Positions 17,551 through 25,599 are shown, counted from the stretch's first letter. The stretch: 64,000 nucleotides of DNA from Streptomyces sp. NBC_01214 (GCF_026340975.1 NZ_JAPEOS010000001.1:5117001-5181000), one strand, 5' to 3'. The notes: a model not told the origin generated them from the letters alone. A program made the numbers and translations.

Positions 17551-17766
17551 ATGTTCTGCCAGCACCAGCCGTGTTGTCCGACCTCCGACGCCTCTGACAG
17601 AGAAGCAGCTCGCCCAGTGGCGCACCACCCTGAGCAGGGCTGGAGCCTGCTGTGCAACGGGGTGCTGCTCTTCGAGGACACAGGGGAGCTTCTCCCGAAC
17701 GGCCAGATCGTGGAGCCGCACCGCTCGCGCACCGCGGCGTCTATTGCCAGCGGGAGGAGCCGGTGA
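17551..17766 (+). CDS. DUF5999 family small protein
   Basis: A 71-residue protein with the DUF5999 pattern well known from Streptomyces: N-terminal CQHQPCCP with clustered Cys and His, then AARPVAHHPEQGWSLLCNGV and LLFEDTGELLPNGQIVEPH. The clustered Cys/His suggest metal binding, although that is inference. The C-terminus is slightly longer than I would expect and overlaps the GTG start of the next gene. No function is known. Its place in the FxLD-linked gene run is consistent with a regulatory accessory role. Confidence 0.75.
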   Translation: MFCQHQPCCPTSDASDREAARPVAHHPEQGWSLLCNGVLLFEDTGELLPNGQIVEPHRSRTAASIASGRSR

Positions 17767-18178
17767 GCAGGCTCGCACCGCCGGACCCGGAGTTCCTGCC
17801 GGGGATCCAGGTCGACACCACCTACACCCTGCACGGGTCGGTGCCCATCGTCACCCTGTTCCATCCCCACGCGCACACCCGCAATATGGCGGCCGGCACG
17901 GCGATGCTGGCCATCGCGAGCGGACTCGGCCTCCGCTACGGCCGGCACTTCCCGCGGACAGGCCAGTGCGTCTACAACATCCGGGACTACTGGGCGCTGG
18001 ACTACGGACACCCGCGCGACGTCCTGACCTTCTTCCCGCAGGACCTCATCTGGCCGTACGTCGTGCGCGGTGGTGGGGGCTGCTTCGTGGCCGTCAGCCT
18101 GGAGCACGAACCCCGGCCGGCGAACGAGGTCCGCATCCTTACCGGCCGGGTCGCCCTGAGGTACCAGGCGCCGCGTGA
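17763..18178 (+). CDS. Hypothetical protein, 3' end uncertain
   Basis: A GTG at 17763 overlaps the preceding stop (GTGA) and encodes VSRLAPPDPEFLPGIQVDTT, HGSVPIVTLFHPHAHTRNMA, GQCVYNIRDYWALDYGHPRD and VRGGGGCFVAVSLEHEPRP, clearly a real globular protein with no family I recognise. In this frame no stop occurs before 19622, deep inside two well-supported genes. A TGA at 18176-18178, one base before the next gene's ATG, lies in another frame. A late indel near the G-rich stretch at about 18070 or after it would restore a normal end of about 138 residues. The coordinates assume that. Confidence 0.5.
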
Positions 18179-18682
18179 ATGGATCCGGGCACGGCGAAGG
18201 TGGCGACTGTGGAGAAGCGCGATTTCTGGGACCGGCCCGAAGGCGACTGGGGCGAGGGCCGGCCGCAGGAGAGGGCGCTCCTGGAGCTCCGGGAGCACGC
18301 GCACTCCTGCTACCGCCTGGGGTCCTTGGCGCTGTCCAAGGGGGACCTGGAGGTGGCCGAGAACTGGCTGTGGAAGGCCGTGGAAGCCGATCAACCTGGA
18401 GGCTGGTTCCGCTTCGCCGTCACCGTCCACCGCCGCGGCCCCTGTGTACTCGGCGACGACGTCCTGTACCCGCATTTGCGCTATCTCGTCCAAGCCGCCG
18501 CCGAGTTCGGGCACGGTGATGCGCATTGGATGCGCCCGCTGCTGCGAGATCCCTCTGCGGTGCTGGCGCCGTTTGCCACCTGGGAGGACCCGGACTACGG
18601 ACCTGAGCTCGTTACCGCGCTCCGGGCCGGCCTCGATGTCCTTCCCCTGCTTGACCACAACAAGGAAGAGGAAACCGGATGA
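18179..18682 (+). CDS. TPR/Sel1-like helical protein
   Basis: A 167-residue protein with helix pairs of the Sel1/TPR kind: HAHSCYRLGSLALSKGDLEV then AENWLWKAVEADQPGGWFRF, and LRYLVQAAAEFGHGDAHWM. The stop overlaps the start of the FxLD methyltransferase gene by 4 bp (ATGA), showing translational coupling. Such repeats usually mediate protein contacts, so it could be an accessory or adaptor for the methyltransferase or peptide. I know of no established function. Confidence 0.65.
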   Translation: MDPGTAKVATVEKRDFWDRPEGDWGEGRPQERALLELREHAHSCYRLGSLALSKGDLEVAENWLWKAVEADQPGGWFRFAVTVHRRGPCVLGDDVLYPHLRYLVQAAAEFGHGDAHWMRPLLRDPSAVLAPFATWEDPDYGPELVTALRAGLDVLPLLDHNKEEETG

Positions 18683-19878
18683 ACCATCTCGAGACCGTCG
18701 GCCCCGAGGCTCTGCGAGCCGACATGGTGCGGGCCCTGCACGACCAGGAAGCGATCACCTCCCCGTCGGTCGCAGCCGCCTTCACCGCAGTCCCCCGCCA
18801 CCTGTTCGCGCCGGACACTCCCCTCGAACAGGCCTACGACCTGCACGGCATCATGCCCGTGAAGAAGGACGGCTACGGGCTCGACATCAGCGTCATCTCC
18901 GCTCCGCACCTGCAAGCGGTGATGCTGGAGCAGGCCGATATCGAGCCGGGCATGAGGGTGCTGGAGATCGGCTCCGGCGGCTACAACGCCGCCCTCATCC
19001 AGGAACTCGTCGGGGCCGGTGGCGAGGTCACCAGCCTCGACATCGACCGCGACGTCATCGACCGGGTGCGCAAGCATCTGGACGCCGCCGGGTACACCCG
19101 GGTCAAGACGGTCGTGGCCGACGCCGAAAGCGCCGTCGTCCTTGGGCACTTCGACCGGATCATCGTCACGGTGTCCGCGTGGGACATCCCGCCGTCGTGG
19201 ATCAGCGGACTCACGGCCAAGGGCCGGCTCGTCGCCCCGCTCACCGTGTGCGGCACCACCCGCTCGGTCGCCTTCGACCGCGCCGGGGACGGCCTGCTCA
19301 GCCGCGCCTACCGGCTGGCGTCCTTCGTGCCCATGCAGGGCGAGGGCGCCGCCCCGGACCGCAAGATCATGCTGCTGGACGGCGTGGCCCTGCAGACCGA
19401 CAACGAGGACGTCCCGCTCAACGCACAGGCCCTGGCGCGGGCCCTGGAGGGCGACCGGTTGGAGATGTGGTCGGGAGCCGCCTACGACTTGCCCGACGAG
19501 CTCGATTGGTTCCTCACCCTGAGCCTGGCGGCTCCGGCCCGTCTGCACGCCGGCCAGGACCTGATCGACAGCGGTCTCGTGGAGCCTTCCGCACGCCTGG
19601 GCGTGGCTGCCCTGGTCGGTGAGGACAGCATCGCCTACCGCACCCGGCGCCCGAACACGGACACCGGGACGGCTGGGTTCGAGAGCGGCGTCATCGCCCA
19701 CGGCCCGCAGGCCGAAGCGCTCGCCGCCCAGTACGTCGAGCTGCTGCAGCGGTGGGCAGCGGACCACCAGCAAAGGGGGGCGGCAACGATCCGGTACGTC
19801 CCGGGTGCCGCACCGTCCCCGCTGCCCCCGGGCACGGCACGCAAGCGCCACGGTTACGTGTCGGTGACCTGGGCCTGA
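18679..19878 (+). CDS. Methyltransferase of the FxLD RiPP system (PIMT-like, LanSA type)
   Basis: A 399-residue enzyme. The N-terminal half resembles protein-L-isoaspartate O-methyltransferase: PSVAAAFTAVPRHLFAP, the SAM-binding motif MRVLEIGSGGYNAALI (about residues 92-107), acidic SLDIDRDVID and VVADAES. The C-terminal extension (about 215-399, including IAYRTRRPNTDTGTAGFESG) is typical of the methyltransferase, FxLD system group. Relatives of this type (LanSA) methylate an Asp of a lanthipeptide-like precursor and so promote isoaspartate formation. A strong ribosome-binding site and an FxLD peptide gene follow 65 bp downstream. No dehydratase or cyclase gene is visible nearby, so the system is minimal or incomplete. 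Confidence 0.85.
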   Translation: MNHLETVGPEALRADMVRALHDQEAITSPSVAAAFTAVPRHLFAPDTPLEQAYDLHGIMPVKKDGYGLDISVISAPHLQAVMLEQADIEPGMRVLEIGSGGYNAALIQELVGAGGEVTSLDIDRDVIDRVRKHLDAAGYTRVKTVVADAESAVVLGHFDRIIVTVSAWDIPPSWISGLTAKGRLVAPLTVCGTTRSVAFDRAGDGLLSRAYRLASFVPMQGEGAAPDRKIMLLDGVALQTDNEDVPLNAQALARALEGDRLEMWSGAAYDLPDELDWFLTLSLAAPARLHAGQDLIDSGLVEPSARLGVAALVGEDSIAYRTRRPNTDTGTAGFESGVIAHGPQAEALAAQYVELLQRWAADHQQRGAATIRYVPGAAPSPLPPGTARKRHGYVSVTWA

Positions 19879-19943
19879 GACTCCGGGGCCGACCGGCCCC
19901 GGGGCATCGCACCATCCATCCACCTCTCCAAGGAGGGGACCCG

Positions 19944-20102
19944 ATGACGGTTCAGATCGACACGGCCGCGACCCCGGCGACGACCGCCGAGCAGGACGAC
20001 ACCGGCTTCGACCTCGACATCACCATCGTCGAGGGCGGCGCGGCCGCCGACCAGCTCATCCGCCTGACCGTTCGCCGCGTGGTGACCGCCCGTAGGGCAT
20101 GA
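19944..20102 (+). CDS. FxLD-family precursor peptide with an atypical, Cys-free C-terminus
   Basis: A 52-residue peptide with a strong AAGGAGGGG site ending 6 bp before the ATG. The leader contains the diagnostic GFDLDITIVEGGAAADQLIR (FxLD plus conserved IVE/I-R-L-T region). In family members I know, LIRLT is followed by a Ser/Thr/Cys-rich core such as DDGCGSTC. Here the core is VRRVVTARRA: no Cys, no Ser, no Asp, and five Arg in ten residues. Other frames do not restore a Cys-rich core, so a simple frameshift is unlikely. Either the core was lost or it is a variant substrate. A hairpin begins directly after the stop. Confidence 0.75.
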   Translation: MTVQIDTAATPATTAEQDDTGFDLDITIVEGGAAADQLIRLTVRRVVTARRA

Positions 20103-20129
20103 CCGCAGCGGAACACGGATCCGCTGTGG
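20103..20129. terminator. Hairpin terminator after the FxLD peptide
   Basis: CAGCGGA and TCCGCTG form a perfect 7-bp stem (20106-20112 with 20120-20126) that can extend by CCG/TGG, with a 7-base loop. It lies exactly between the stop of the FxLD peptide and the stop of the convergent DUF6223 gene. No T-tract is present, which is common for Streptomyces terminators. Confidence 0.6.
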
Positions 20130-20549
20130 TCAACGGGTGCGGCGGGAGCGGTTCCAAGCCCGCCCGCCCAGTGCAGTGCCGGCCACCCCGAGCAGCAGGG
20201 CCACGTAGGCGCCGCCCAGCCCGTTGCCGGTGCCGAGTCCACCGTCGGCGGTGGCCGCGACCAGCCCGCCGAGGGCCGTGGCGATCAGCCCCGCGACCAC
20301 GGCCACCGTGGCCCCGAGCGACCCGGTGGTGATGCCGAGTCGACCGGCGCGTCTCAGCGCCAGCACGGCGATGACCACGGCGGCCAGCCCCAGCAGCCCG
20401 CCGGTGGTGGCTCCGAGCCTTCCGAGGCTGAAGCCGGTGACGCTGGCGGCGACGGGCTGGACCGAGGCGTGCGCTGCTGCTGGGGTGGCAAGACCGAGCC
20501 CGGCGAGCAGGACGGTTGCGGAGGCGGCGAACAGGCAACGAGCGGACAT
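20130..20549 (-). CDS. DUF6223 family membrane protein
   Basis: The start at 20549 gives MSARCLFAASATVLLAGLGL, a signal peptide or first membrane segment ending near ATPAAAHA. Three further hydrophobic segments follow: GLLGLAAVVIAVLALRR, LGATVAVVAGLIATALGGLV and GGAYVALLLGVAGTALGG, and then a basic tail. This layout matches the DUF6223 family. A longer start at 20651 would add residues without membrane character. Function is unknown. It is divergent from the two-component pair across a region with a long inverted repeat, so the response regulator may control it. Confidence 0.7.
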   Translation of the reverse strand: MSARCLFAASATVLLAGLGLATPAAAHASVQPVAASVTGFSLGRLGATTGGLLGLAAVVIAVLALRRAGRLGITTGSLGATVAVVAGLIATALGGLVAATADGGLGTGNGLGGAYVALLLGVAGTALGGRAWNRSRRTR

Positions 20550-20640
20550 CAGGGTGCTCCTTCTCTTCCCACGGCTGGATGTGGTTCGAGCATGTCGGCC
20601 GGGCCGTGGCAGGTCGTCCGGCAGGCGCAGGCACTTCGCG

Positions 20641-20687
20641 CTACCACGCACGCGGCAGGTGCTGCGGGGCTACTGCGTGCGTAGTAG
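20641..20687. promoter_or_regulatory. Long inverted repeat between DUF6223 and histidine kinase genes
   Basis: CTACCACGCACGC at 20641-20653 and GCGTGCGTAGTAG at 20675-20687 form an inverted repeat with one mismatch in 13 and a 21-base spacer. It lies in the 196-bp divergent promoter region. Position and symmetry suit a binding site for a dimeric regulator such as the NarL-type response regulator encoded next door. Confidence 0.5.
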
Positions 20688-20745
20688 TCGACCGCTCGTC
20701 CGCGAGCGGGATTCGCCCGCGGCGGACTCGGGCTACGGTGCGCGG

Positions 20746-21879
20746 ATGAACAAAGGACGGTTCCGCGTTCGGGCCGGTGTCAGAGACTGGCTGATCGCCG
20801 CAGGCGTGGCAGCTGCGCTGCTGATCACTGGGCTGGCCGGGCAGCACTCCGCCACGGGCCTCGGACTGCTCGGCTACGTGCTGTTGGCGGTAGGCGGCCT
20901 GGCGCTGGCCGCGGGCCGCCGGGCTCCGGTTGCCGTCCTCGTTGTCACCGGGCTGTGCGCAGTGGGCTACCAGGCGGCAGGGTTCGATGTGGCTGCCGTC
21001 GCGTTCCTCTTCGCGGTGTACGCGGCTATGCGGGCGGGACACCGCATCGTCACGGTCGCGGTGAGCGTGGCCGTGCTGGCCGCGCTCCCCCTCGCGGCCC
21101 TGGCCTCGGGCCTGCACGACACGGGCGAGGCGTTCACACAAGCCCGCGGCGCCCTCCAAATCGCCTGGCTCATCGCCGCCGGCGCCGCTGGTGAAGCCCT
21201 ACGGCAGGCCGAGCAGCGAGCAGACGAAGCCGAACGCACCCGGGAGGAGACCGCGCGGCGCCGCGCCGACGAGGAGCGGCTGCACATCGCGCGGGAGCTG
21301 CACGATTCGCTCACCCACCAGATCTCGGTCATCAAGGTGCAGTCCGAAGCCGCCGTCCACGTGGCCCGCAAGCGCGGCGAAGAGGTCCCGGAGGCCCTGC
21401 TGGCCATCCGTGAGGCCGGCCGGGAGGCGTCCCGCGAGCTCCGCGCCACCCTGGAGGCTCTGCGCGACGACGACATCACCCCGCCGCACGGCCTCGACCA
21501 CATCCCCGAACTGGTGGAACGAGCAGGCAAGACCGGTCTGCGGGCGACACTGACGATCCAAGGCCAAGGTCGGCAGCACGACGTACCGGCCGCGGTGGGC
21601 CGCACCGTCTACCGGATCGTTCAGGAGTCCCTCACCAACATCGCCCGTCACGCGGACGCCACGACGGCATCAGTCCACATCGACTACCGCCCGGACGCCG
21701 TAGCCCTGCAGGTCGACGACAACGGCAAGGCCACGCAGGAAACCGCCACCGTGCCCGGCATCGGACTGCTCGGGATGCGCGAACGGGTCACCGCCCTCGG
21801 AGGCCGCCTCCGGGCAGCACCGGGTGACCAGGGCGGCTTCACCGTCCGGGCCGAACTCCCCGTGGAGCGGGCCTCGTGA
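20746..21879 (+). CDS. NarL-type sensor histidine kinase
   Basis: A 377-residue membrane kinase. The start at 20746 (MNKGRFRVRAGVRDWLI) is followed by about five N-terminal membrane segments (residues 15-140), a coiled coil rich in E/R (EALRQAEQRADEAERTREE), the HisKA_3 phosphoacceptor region IARELHDSLTHQISVI (His at about residue 187), and a HATPase with N box VQESLTNIARHA and GIGLLGMRERVTALGG. It has no extracellular domain of note, so it may sense membrane stress or a membrane-embedded signal. The stop overlaps the response regulator start by 4 bp (GTGA), so the two are coupled. Confidence 0.9.
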   Translation: MNKGRFRVRAGVRDWLIAAGVAAALLITGLAGQHSATGLGLLGYVLLAVGGLALAAGRRAPVAVLVVTGLCAVGYQAAGFDVAAVAFLFAVYAAMRAGHRIVTVAVSVAVLAALPLAALASGLHDTGEAFTQARGALQIAWLIAAGAAGEALRQAEQRADEAERTREETARRRADEERLHIARELHDSLTHQISVIKVQSEAAVHVARKRGEEVPEALLAIREAGREASRELRATLEALRDDDITPPHGLDHIPELVERAGKTGLRATLTIQGQGRQHDVPAAVGRTVYRIVQESLTNIARHADATTASVHIDYRPDAVALQVDDNGKATQETATVPGIGLLGMRERVTALGGRLRAAPGDQGGFTVRAELPVERAS

Positions 21880-22538
21880 TCCGTGTCCTGCTGGTCGACG
21901 ACCAGCCGCTCATCCGCAGCGGATTCCGCGCGTTCCTCGACCTCGAAGACGACATCAAGGTCGTGGCCGAAGCCGCCAACGGACAGGAAGGCCTGGAGCT
22001 CGCCAGAGAGCACGTGCCCGACATCGCGCTCATCGACATCCAGATGCCGGTCATGGACGGCATCGAGACGACCCGGCGCATCGCAGCCGACCCGGCCCTG
22101 ACCGGCGTCCACGTCGTCATCCTCACCAACTACGGCCTGGACGAATACGTCTTCGACGCCCTGTCCGCGGGCGCCGCCGGATTCCTCGTCAAGGACATCG
22201 TGCCTGAGGACTTCCTGCACGCCGTCCGCGTCGCTGCGCGCGGCGACGCCCTCCTCGCACCCTCGATCACCCGCAAGCTGATCAACCGGTACATCAGCCA
22301 GCCGCTCCCCAGCACCACGGGGCCCGCGCTGGAAGAACTGACCGGCCGCGAACGTGAAGCCGTCGTACTGGTCGCACAGGGCCTGTCCAACGACGAGATC
22401 GCGGACCGCATGGTGATCAGCCCGCTGACCGCGAAAACCCACGTCAACCGGGCCATGACCAAGCTCCACGCCCGCGACCGCGCCCAGCTCGTGATCCTCG
22501 CCTACGAATCCGGCCTGGTGACCCCACGCAACTCCTGA
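21876..22538 (+). CDS. NarL/FixJ-family response regulator
   Basis: A 220-residue regulator with GTG start. The receiver domain has acidic pair VDDQPL, phosphoacceptor Asp in IALIDIQMPVMDG (about residue 53) and Lys in FLVKDIVPEDF. The C-terminal LuxR-type HTH is LTGREREAVVLVAQGLSNDE, IADRMVISPLTAKTHVNRAM. It forms a two-component system with the kinase upstream. The inverted repeat at 20641-20687 is a candidate target, which would place the DUF6223 gene and the operon itself under its control. Confidence 0.9.
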   Translation: MIRVLLVDDQPLIRSGFRAFLDLEDDIKVVAEAANGQEGLELAREHVPDIALIDIQMPVMDGIETTRRIAADPALTGVHVVILTNYGLDEYVFDALSAGAAGFLVKDIVPEDFLHAVRVAARGDALLAPSITRKLINRYISQPLPSTTGPALEELTGREREAVVLVAQGLSNDEIADRMVISPLTAKTHVNRAMTKLHARDRAQLVILAYESGLVTPRNS

Positions 22539-22855
22539 CATCCATCCGCATTCGCTGACTGCCTTGGTCACGAAGGCGAGGGAGGCCGGCAGTCACGAGC
22601 CGCCAGGTAGTGGGGTCAGCCGGCTCCCGGCAAGCGGGGCACCACCCGGTATCCCTGCGGCAGCTGCCTGGGGACGGTGCCGGAGGCATACGCGGGCATC
22701 GCACGGCGGCGAACTCGCCGCCCTCCTACACCAGGGCGAACACGTCACCCACGCCGAGCGGCACCAGGTTGAAGCACCCGTGGGAGCGCACCGGGCCGGC
22801 CCCTGTTCCTCCGGGCCGGTCCGGTGCGTGGCAGGGCAACATGGCGTTTCGGCGA
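22539..22855. other. Intergenic region with a strong hairpin and a doubtful transpeptidase remnant
   Basis: A hairpin pairs 22787-22802 with 22813-22828 (15 of 16 bases, 10-base loop), a candidate terminator. On the minus strand, 22857-22726 ends with GPVRSHGCFNLVPLGVGDVF, and the SHGCxN string recalls the catalytic Cys motif of L,D-transpeptidases; if real, it is a short remnant cut off by the IS at 22856. I see nothing else. Confidence 0.35.
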
Positions 22856-23754
22856 CTAGGGTCTGTCGTCAAAGTGATCTTGCATTGTGGATCATGGTTG
22901 GGTGATACGTCGCCATGAACTGTCGGACGCCGAGTGGGAACTGGTGCAGCCGTTGCTGCCTCGGCCTGTGCTGGGGCGGCCGCGGCTGGACGACCGGACG
23001 ATCCTGAACGGGATCGTGTGGAAGTTCCGGACCGGGGTCGCCTGGCGGGACGTGCCTGACCGGTACGGGTCGTGGGCCAGCCTCCACACCCGTTTCCGCA
23101 GGTGGGCAGCTGACGGAACCTTCGATCGGATGCTCCAGGCCGCGCAGGCGCAAGCAGACGCGGCAGGCGACATCGAGTGGCTGGTCTCGGTGGACTCCAC
23201 CGTTGTCCGTGCCCACCAGCACGCGGCCGGGGCCCGAAAAGGGGCTCCGCAGCCCGGCCCTCGGCCGGTCCCGCGGCGGACTGACCAGCAAGATCCACCT
23301 GGCCTGCGACGGCACGGGCAGACCCCTCGCGTTCGTCCTGACCGGTGGGAACACGAACGACTGCACCCAGTTCACCGCCGTGATGGACGCGATACGAGTG
23401 CCCCGGACCGGACCGGGCCGACCGCGCATCCGGCCCGACCACGTCATCGGCGACAAGGGCTACAGCTCGAAGGCCATCTGTACTTGGCTGCGGCGCCGCG
23501 GCATCACGCACACGATCCCGGAACGGTCCGATCAGGTCCGCAACCGTGCGCGGCGCGGCAGCCGGGGCGGCCGGCCGCCGGCCTTCGACAAGCAGGTCTA
23601 CAAGCACCGCAACGTGGTGGAACGGTGCTTCAACCGACTCAAGCAATGGCGCGGCATCGCGACCAGATACGACAAGACCGCCCAGGCCTACCAAGCAGCC
23701 GTCACCCTCGCCTCGCTCCTGATGTGGGCGTGACACTTTGACGACAACTCCTAG
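22856..23754 (+). mobile_element. IS5/IS427-like insertion sequence at CTAG
   Basis: The ends are related inverted repeats (core TGTCGTCAAAGTG at the left and its complement at 23734-23746). CTAG lies at each edge (22856-22859 and 23751-23754), fitting a CTAG target duplication. Inside is a transposase in two overlapping frames joined by a slippery run. The element separates the hairpin region from an older IS701 remnant. Confidence 0.82.
22902..23733 (+). CDS. IS5-family (IS427 group) transposase, two overlapping frames
   Basis: The first frame starts with GTG at 22902 (VIRRHELSDAEWELVQPLLP) and carries the N-terminal DUF4096-type domain and the first catalytic Asp in LVSVDSTVVRAHQHAAG. Near 23237-23245 is GAAAAGGGG, a typical slippery site. 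The second frame supplies SRGGLTSKIHLACDG, the second Asp in VIGDKGYSSK and Glu in VVERCFNRLKQWRGIATRYD, ending at 23733. Programmed frameshifting is usual in this group, so the break is expected and the transposase is probably functional. Coordinates span the fused product. Confidence 0.85.
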
Positions 23755-23768
23755 CTAGTAGTGCTTTG

Positions 23769-24120
23769 TTAGGTGGTGTCGTGGGGCTGCCATGGGACGG
23801 CTTGCTGGCGGGTGGGGCAGGTGCCGGTCCAGGTGGCGATGAGGTGTCTGAGGAGGTCCAGGGCCTGGTAGAGGGTCAGGCCCCGGCAGGGGCTTTTGGG
23901 TTCCTCCGCTGTTCGGTCAGGAACAGGTGGGCTGCGGTCACGAGGGTGACGTGGCGGTGCCAGCTGGTGAACTAGCGGCCCTCGAAGTGGCCCAGGCCCA
24001 GGCAGGTTTTCAGCTCGCGGTAGTCGTGCTCGATCCGCCACCGGGCTTTCGTCAGCCGGATGATGTGGCTGCTGTGACGGAACGGGTCGAAGTGCTCACA
24101 CTCGCGAGGTTGGGCATCCG
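23769..24120 (-). pseudogene. Degraded IS701-type transposase, C-terminal part
   Basis: The minus strand shows IIRLTKARWRIEHDYRELKT, including the catalytic-Glu region (IEHDYRELK), then CLGLGHFEGR and a stop. Downstream another frame gives KSPCRGLTLYQALDLLRHLI and ATWTGTCPTRQQAVPWQP. In intact relatives these belong to one continuous C-terminus, so at least one nonsense and one frame change have occurred. The N-terminal half is absent. An old insertion remnant. Confidence 0.7.
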
Positions 24121-24412
24121 GCGCTGTGCTTTCGGAGGCATGGGTGGGGCAGTGCTGGTCACGCCAACGCACTGATGGCGGACTGCCGGTGCAGATCGGC
24201 AAGACCTGTATCCGCGGAGCCGTCACGCTCGATGCCCGGACAGATCGTCGGGTGCGCAATCCAGCACGTGTCTTCCACCGAGCGTGCGGACTCGAAAGCG
24301 TGGGCGGCCCAGGCACAGCTCCTCGCGCCTCAACTCGCCAGCCGCCTCAACCAGGACCCGGCTGAGACGGACCTGTTGCACGGCGCTAGAGTCCAACAGC
24401 GGAGGAGGGATG

Positions 24413-24748
24413 ATGGCGCTGAACAAGAAGGGTTCCCGACGCATAGCTGTTGACGGGATCGAGTACTGCTGGCGGATCCGCAGGAAGCCCTCCTACATGC
24501 AGGGACTCTGTTGGACGCCGATGACTTACGCCGTCGAAGCGGCCAGCGACAGCCAGCCGGGCACGGCCTTGATCGTCACCAGCGGCCAGGCCCATCCCAG
24601 TAACTGGGTGGGTGCCGAGGCAGTGCCCATCCACCCAGCCCACGTTGCTGCCAGCATCCGAGAGGCACGGGACCGAGGCTGGGAACCAACCAGGGCCGGG
24701 TCTCCTTTTCAGCTCGACCGATCCGCAGGGTTCATCGCCCAGCCATGA
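24413..24748 (+). CDS. Conserved small hypothetical protein
   Basis: A 111-residue protein with start at 24413 set 4-5 bp after GGAGGAGG (the adjacent ATG at 24410 is too close to it). The sequence MALNKKGSRRIAVDGIEYCW, RIRRKPSYMQGLCWTPMTYA, SGQAHPSNWVGAEAVPIHPA is a pattern I know as a conserved Streptomyces hypothetical of mostly beta character. The function is unknown. Its stop overlaps the start of the next, immunity-like gene (ATGA), indicating an operon. Confidence 0.7.
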   Translation: MALNKKGSRRIAVDGIEYCWRIRRKPSYMQGLCWTPMTYAVEAASDSQPGTALIVTSGQAHPSNWVGAEAVPIHPAHVAASIREARDRGWEPTRAGSPFQLDRSAGFIAQP

Positions 24749-25101
24749 GACAAAGCGAAGAAAAGCAGCCCATGTCGATCGAACTGCCGCAGAGGCTCCA
24801 GGCCTGGTTCGCCGAGCATGAGGAACACTTGCAATCCTGCGGAATCACGGGTGCGGTCCAGCAGTCGCCCGAGGACGACCGAACCAAGACCAGCACCTGG
24901 ATGACGCTCGAAAACGATGACTTCGTCGCCGTGCTCATCGTCTGGAGCAGCGGGGAAGCCGAGCTTGAGTACGGGGACATGGCAACAGGCCAGGTCCGAC
25001 AACAGCACCGGGATCTCTGCACCTTCCAGGACCTCCTCGATGCCATCGAGACCATCCACGAATGGATCCGCACAAAGGGCGGGCTGTCCGTGGAAGGGTG
25101 A
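24745..25101 (+). CDS. Possible TriTu-type immunity protein
   Basis: A product of up to 118 residues. ATG at 24745 overlaps the preceding stop, but ATG at 24772 (MSIELPQRLQAWFAEHEEHL) has a GAAGAAAAG site at good spacing and may be the real start. Pattern: an N-terminal helix, STWMTLENDDFVAVLIVWSS, GEAELEYGDMATGQVRQQHR, then a C-terminal helix LLDAIETIHEWIRTK. The strand order W-x-x-L, VxxxxVWxxGExE, LATG is what I associate with TriTu-family immunity proteins, which neutralise secreted polymorphic toxins. No toxin gene is visible beside it, so it may be an orphan. Medium-low certainty. Confidence 0.5.
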   Translation: MRQSEEKQPMSIELPQRLQAWFAEHEEHLQSCGITGAVQQSPEDDRTKTSTWMTLENDDFVAVLIVWSSGEAELEYGDMATGQVRQQHRDLCTFQDLLDAIETIHEWIRTKGGLSVEG

Positions 25102-25203
25102 CCCCCGCGAGTTCGACAAAGCCTGGGCCGAGTTCCTTGACAGATTGCAGCCCGACCCCGCCCACCTCTCGGTGTTCCGAGGGCTTCTTGGCATCATCTC
25201 GGC

Positions 25204-25599
25204 ATGGCCCCAGTTCTTCCCCGCACTGTCCGAGCCGTCGACACCGCTCAGCTCCTGGACCTGGCCCAGGAGGCCGCCATGCACGGCTTCAGTCAGCGTC
25301 TCCCAGTCGACTGGCTACGAGAGCACCTTGCCGCAGAGGCGACGCACTACCTGTTCCCGACACTCGTGCAGCGGCTCACGCACCGTCCCGAGGTGCCGCT
25401 GCAGTGGAGGTGCCAGCAACTGCTGACCGTCAGCACTGGCGAACACCTTTGGGGTCTCCTCGATGTCCTTCCCGACACCTTCGACAAGATCCCGGAGACC
25501 TTGGACACGGAGTCCAAGAAGGACATCGTCAACCGCATCGAGCAAGCAGTGAAGGTGCGGGAGTGGATGGAACGGACGGCCGCGGATGCAGGTTCATGA
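25204..25599 (+). CDS. Hypothetical helical protein, N-terminus possibly frameshifted
   Basis: A 131-residue helical protein: VDTAQLLDLAQEAAMHGFSQ, RLPVDWLREHLAAEATHYLF, LDTESKKDIVNRIEQAVKV. In the 100 bp upstream, another frame has convincing coding character (REFDKAWAEFLDRLQ, VFRGLLGIISAWPQFFPALS) and ends where this one begins. The intact gene may therefore have started near 25100 and suffered one indel near 25235. I do not recognise the family. It follows the immunity-like gene on the same strand. Confidence 0.5.
   Translation: MAPVLPRTVRAVDTAQLLDLAQEAAMHGFSQRLPVDWLREHLAAEATHYLFPTLVQRLTHRPEVPLQWRCQQLLTVSTGEHLWGLLDVLPDTFDKIPETLDTESKKDIVNRIEQAVKVREWMERTAADAGS

Noticed and set aside
17652..19622. 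A 656-codon plus-strand frame
   Set aside because: It is the frame of the 17763 gene running on through the TPR-like gene and the FxLD methyltransferase, both of which have clear motifs in other frames; only its first part is coding.
20103..20170. Frame downstream of the FxLD peptide containing NGCGGSG and QC, considered as a lost core
   Set aside because: It is antisense to the C-terminus of the DUF6223 gene and lies beyond a stop and a terminator hairpin; no single indel joins it to the leader in a convincing way.
24126..24410. Overlapping frames on both strands between the IS701 remnant and the 24413 gene
   Set aside because: None has a ribosome-binding site or a family signature; probably the decayed N-terminal half of the IS701 copy and the promoter of the next gene.
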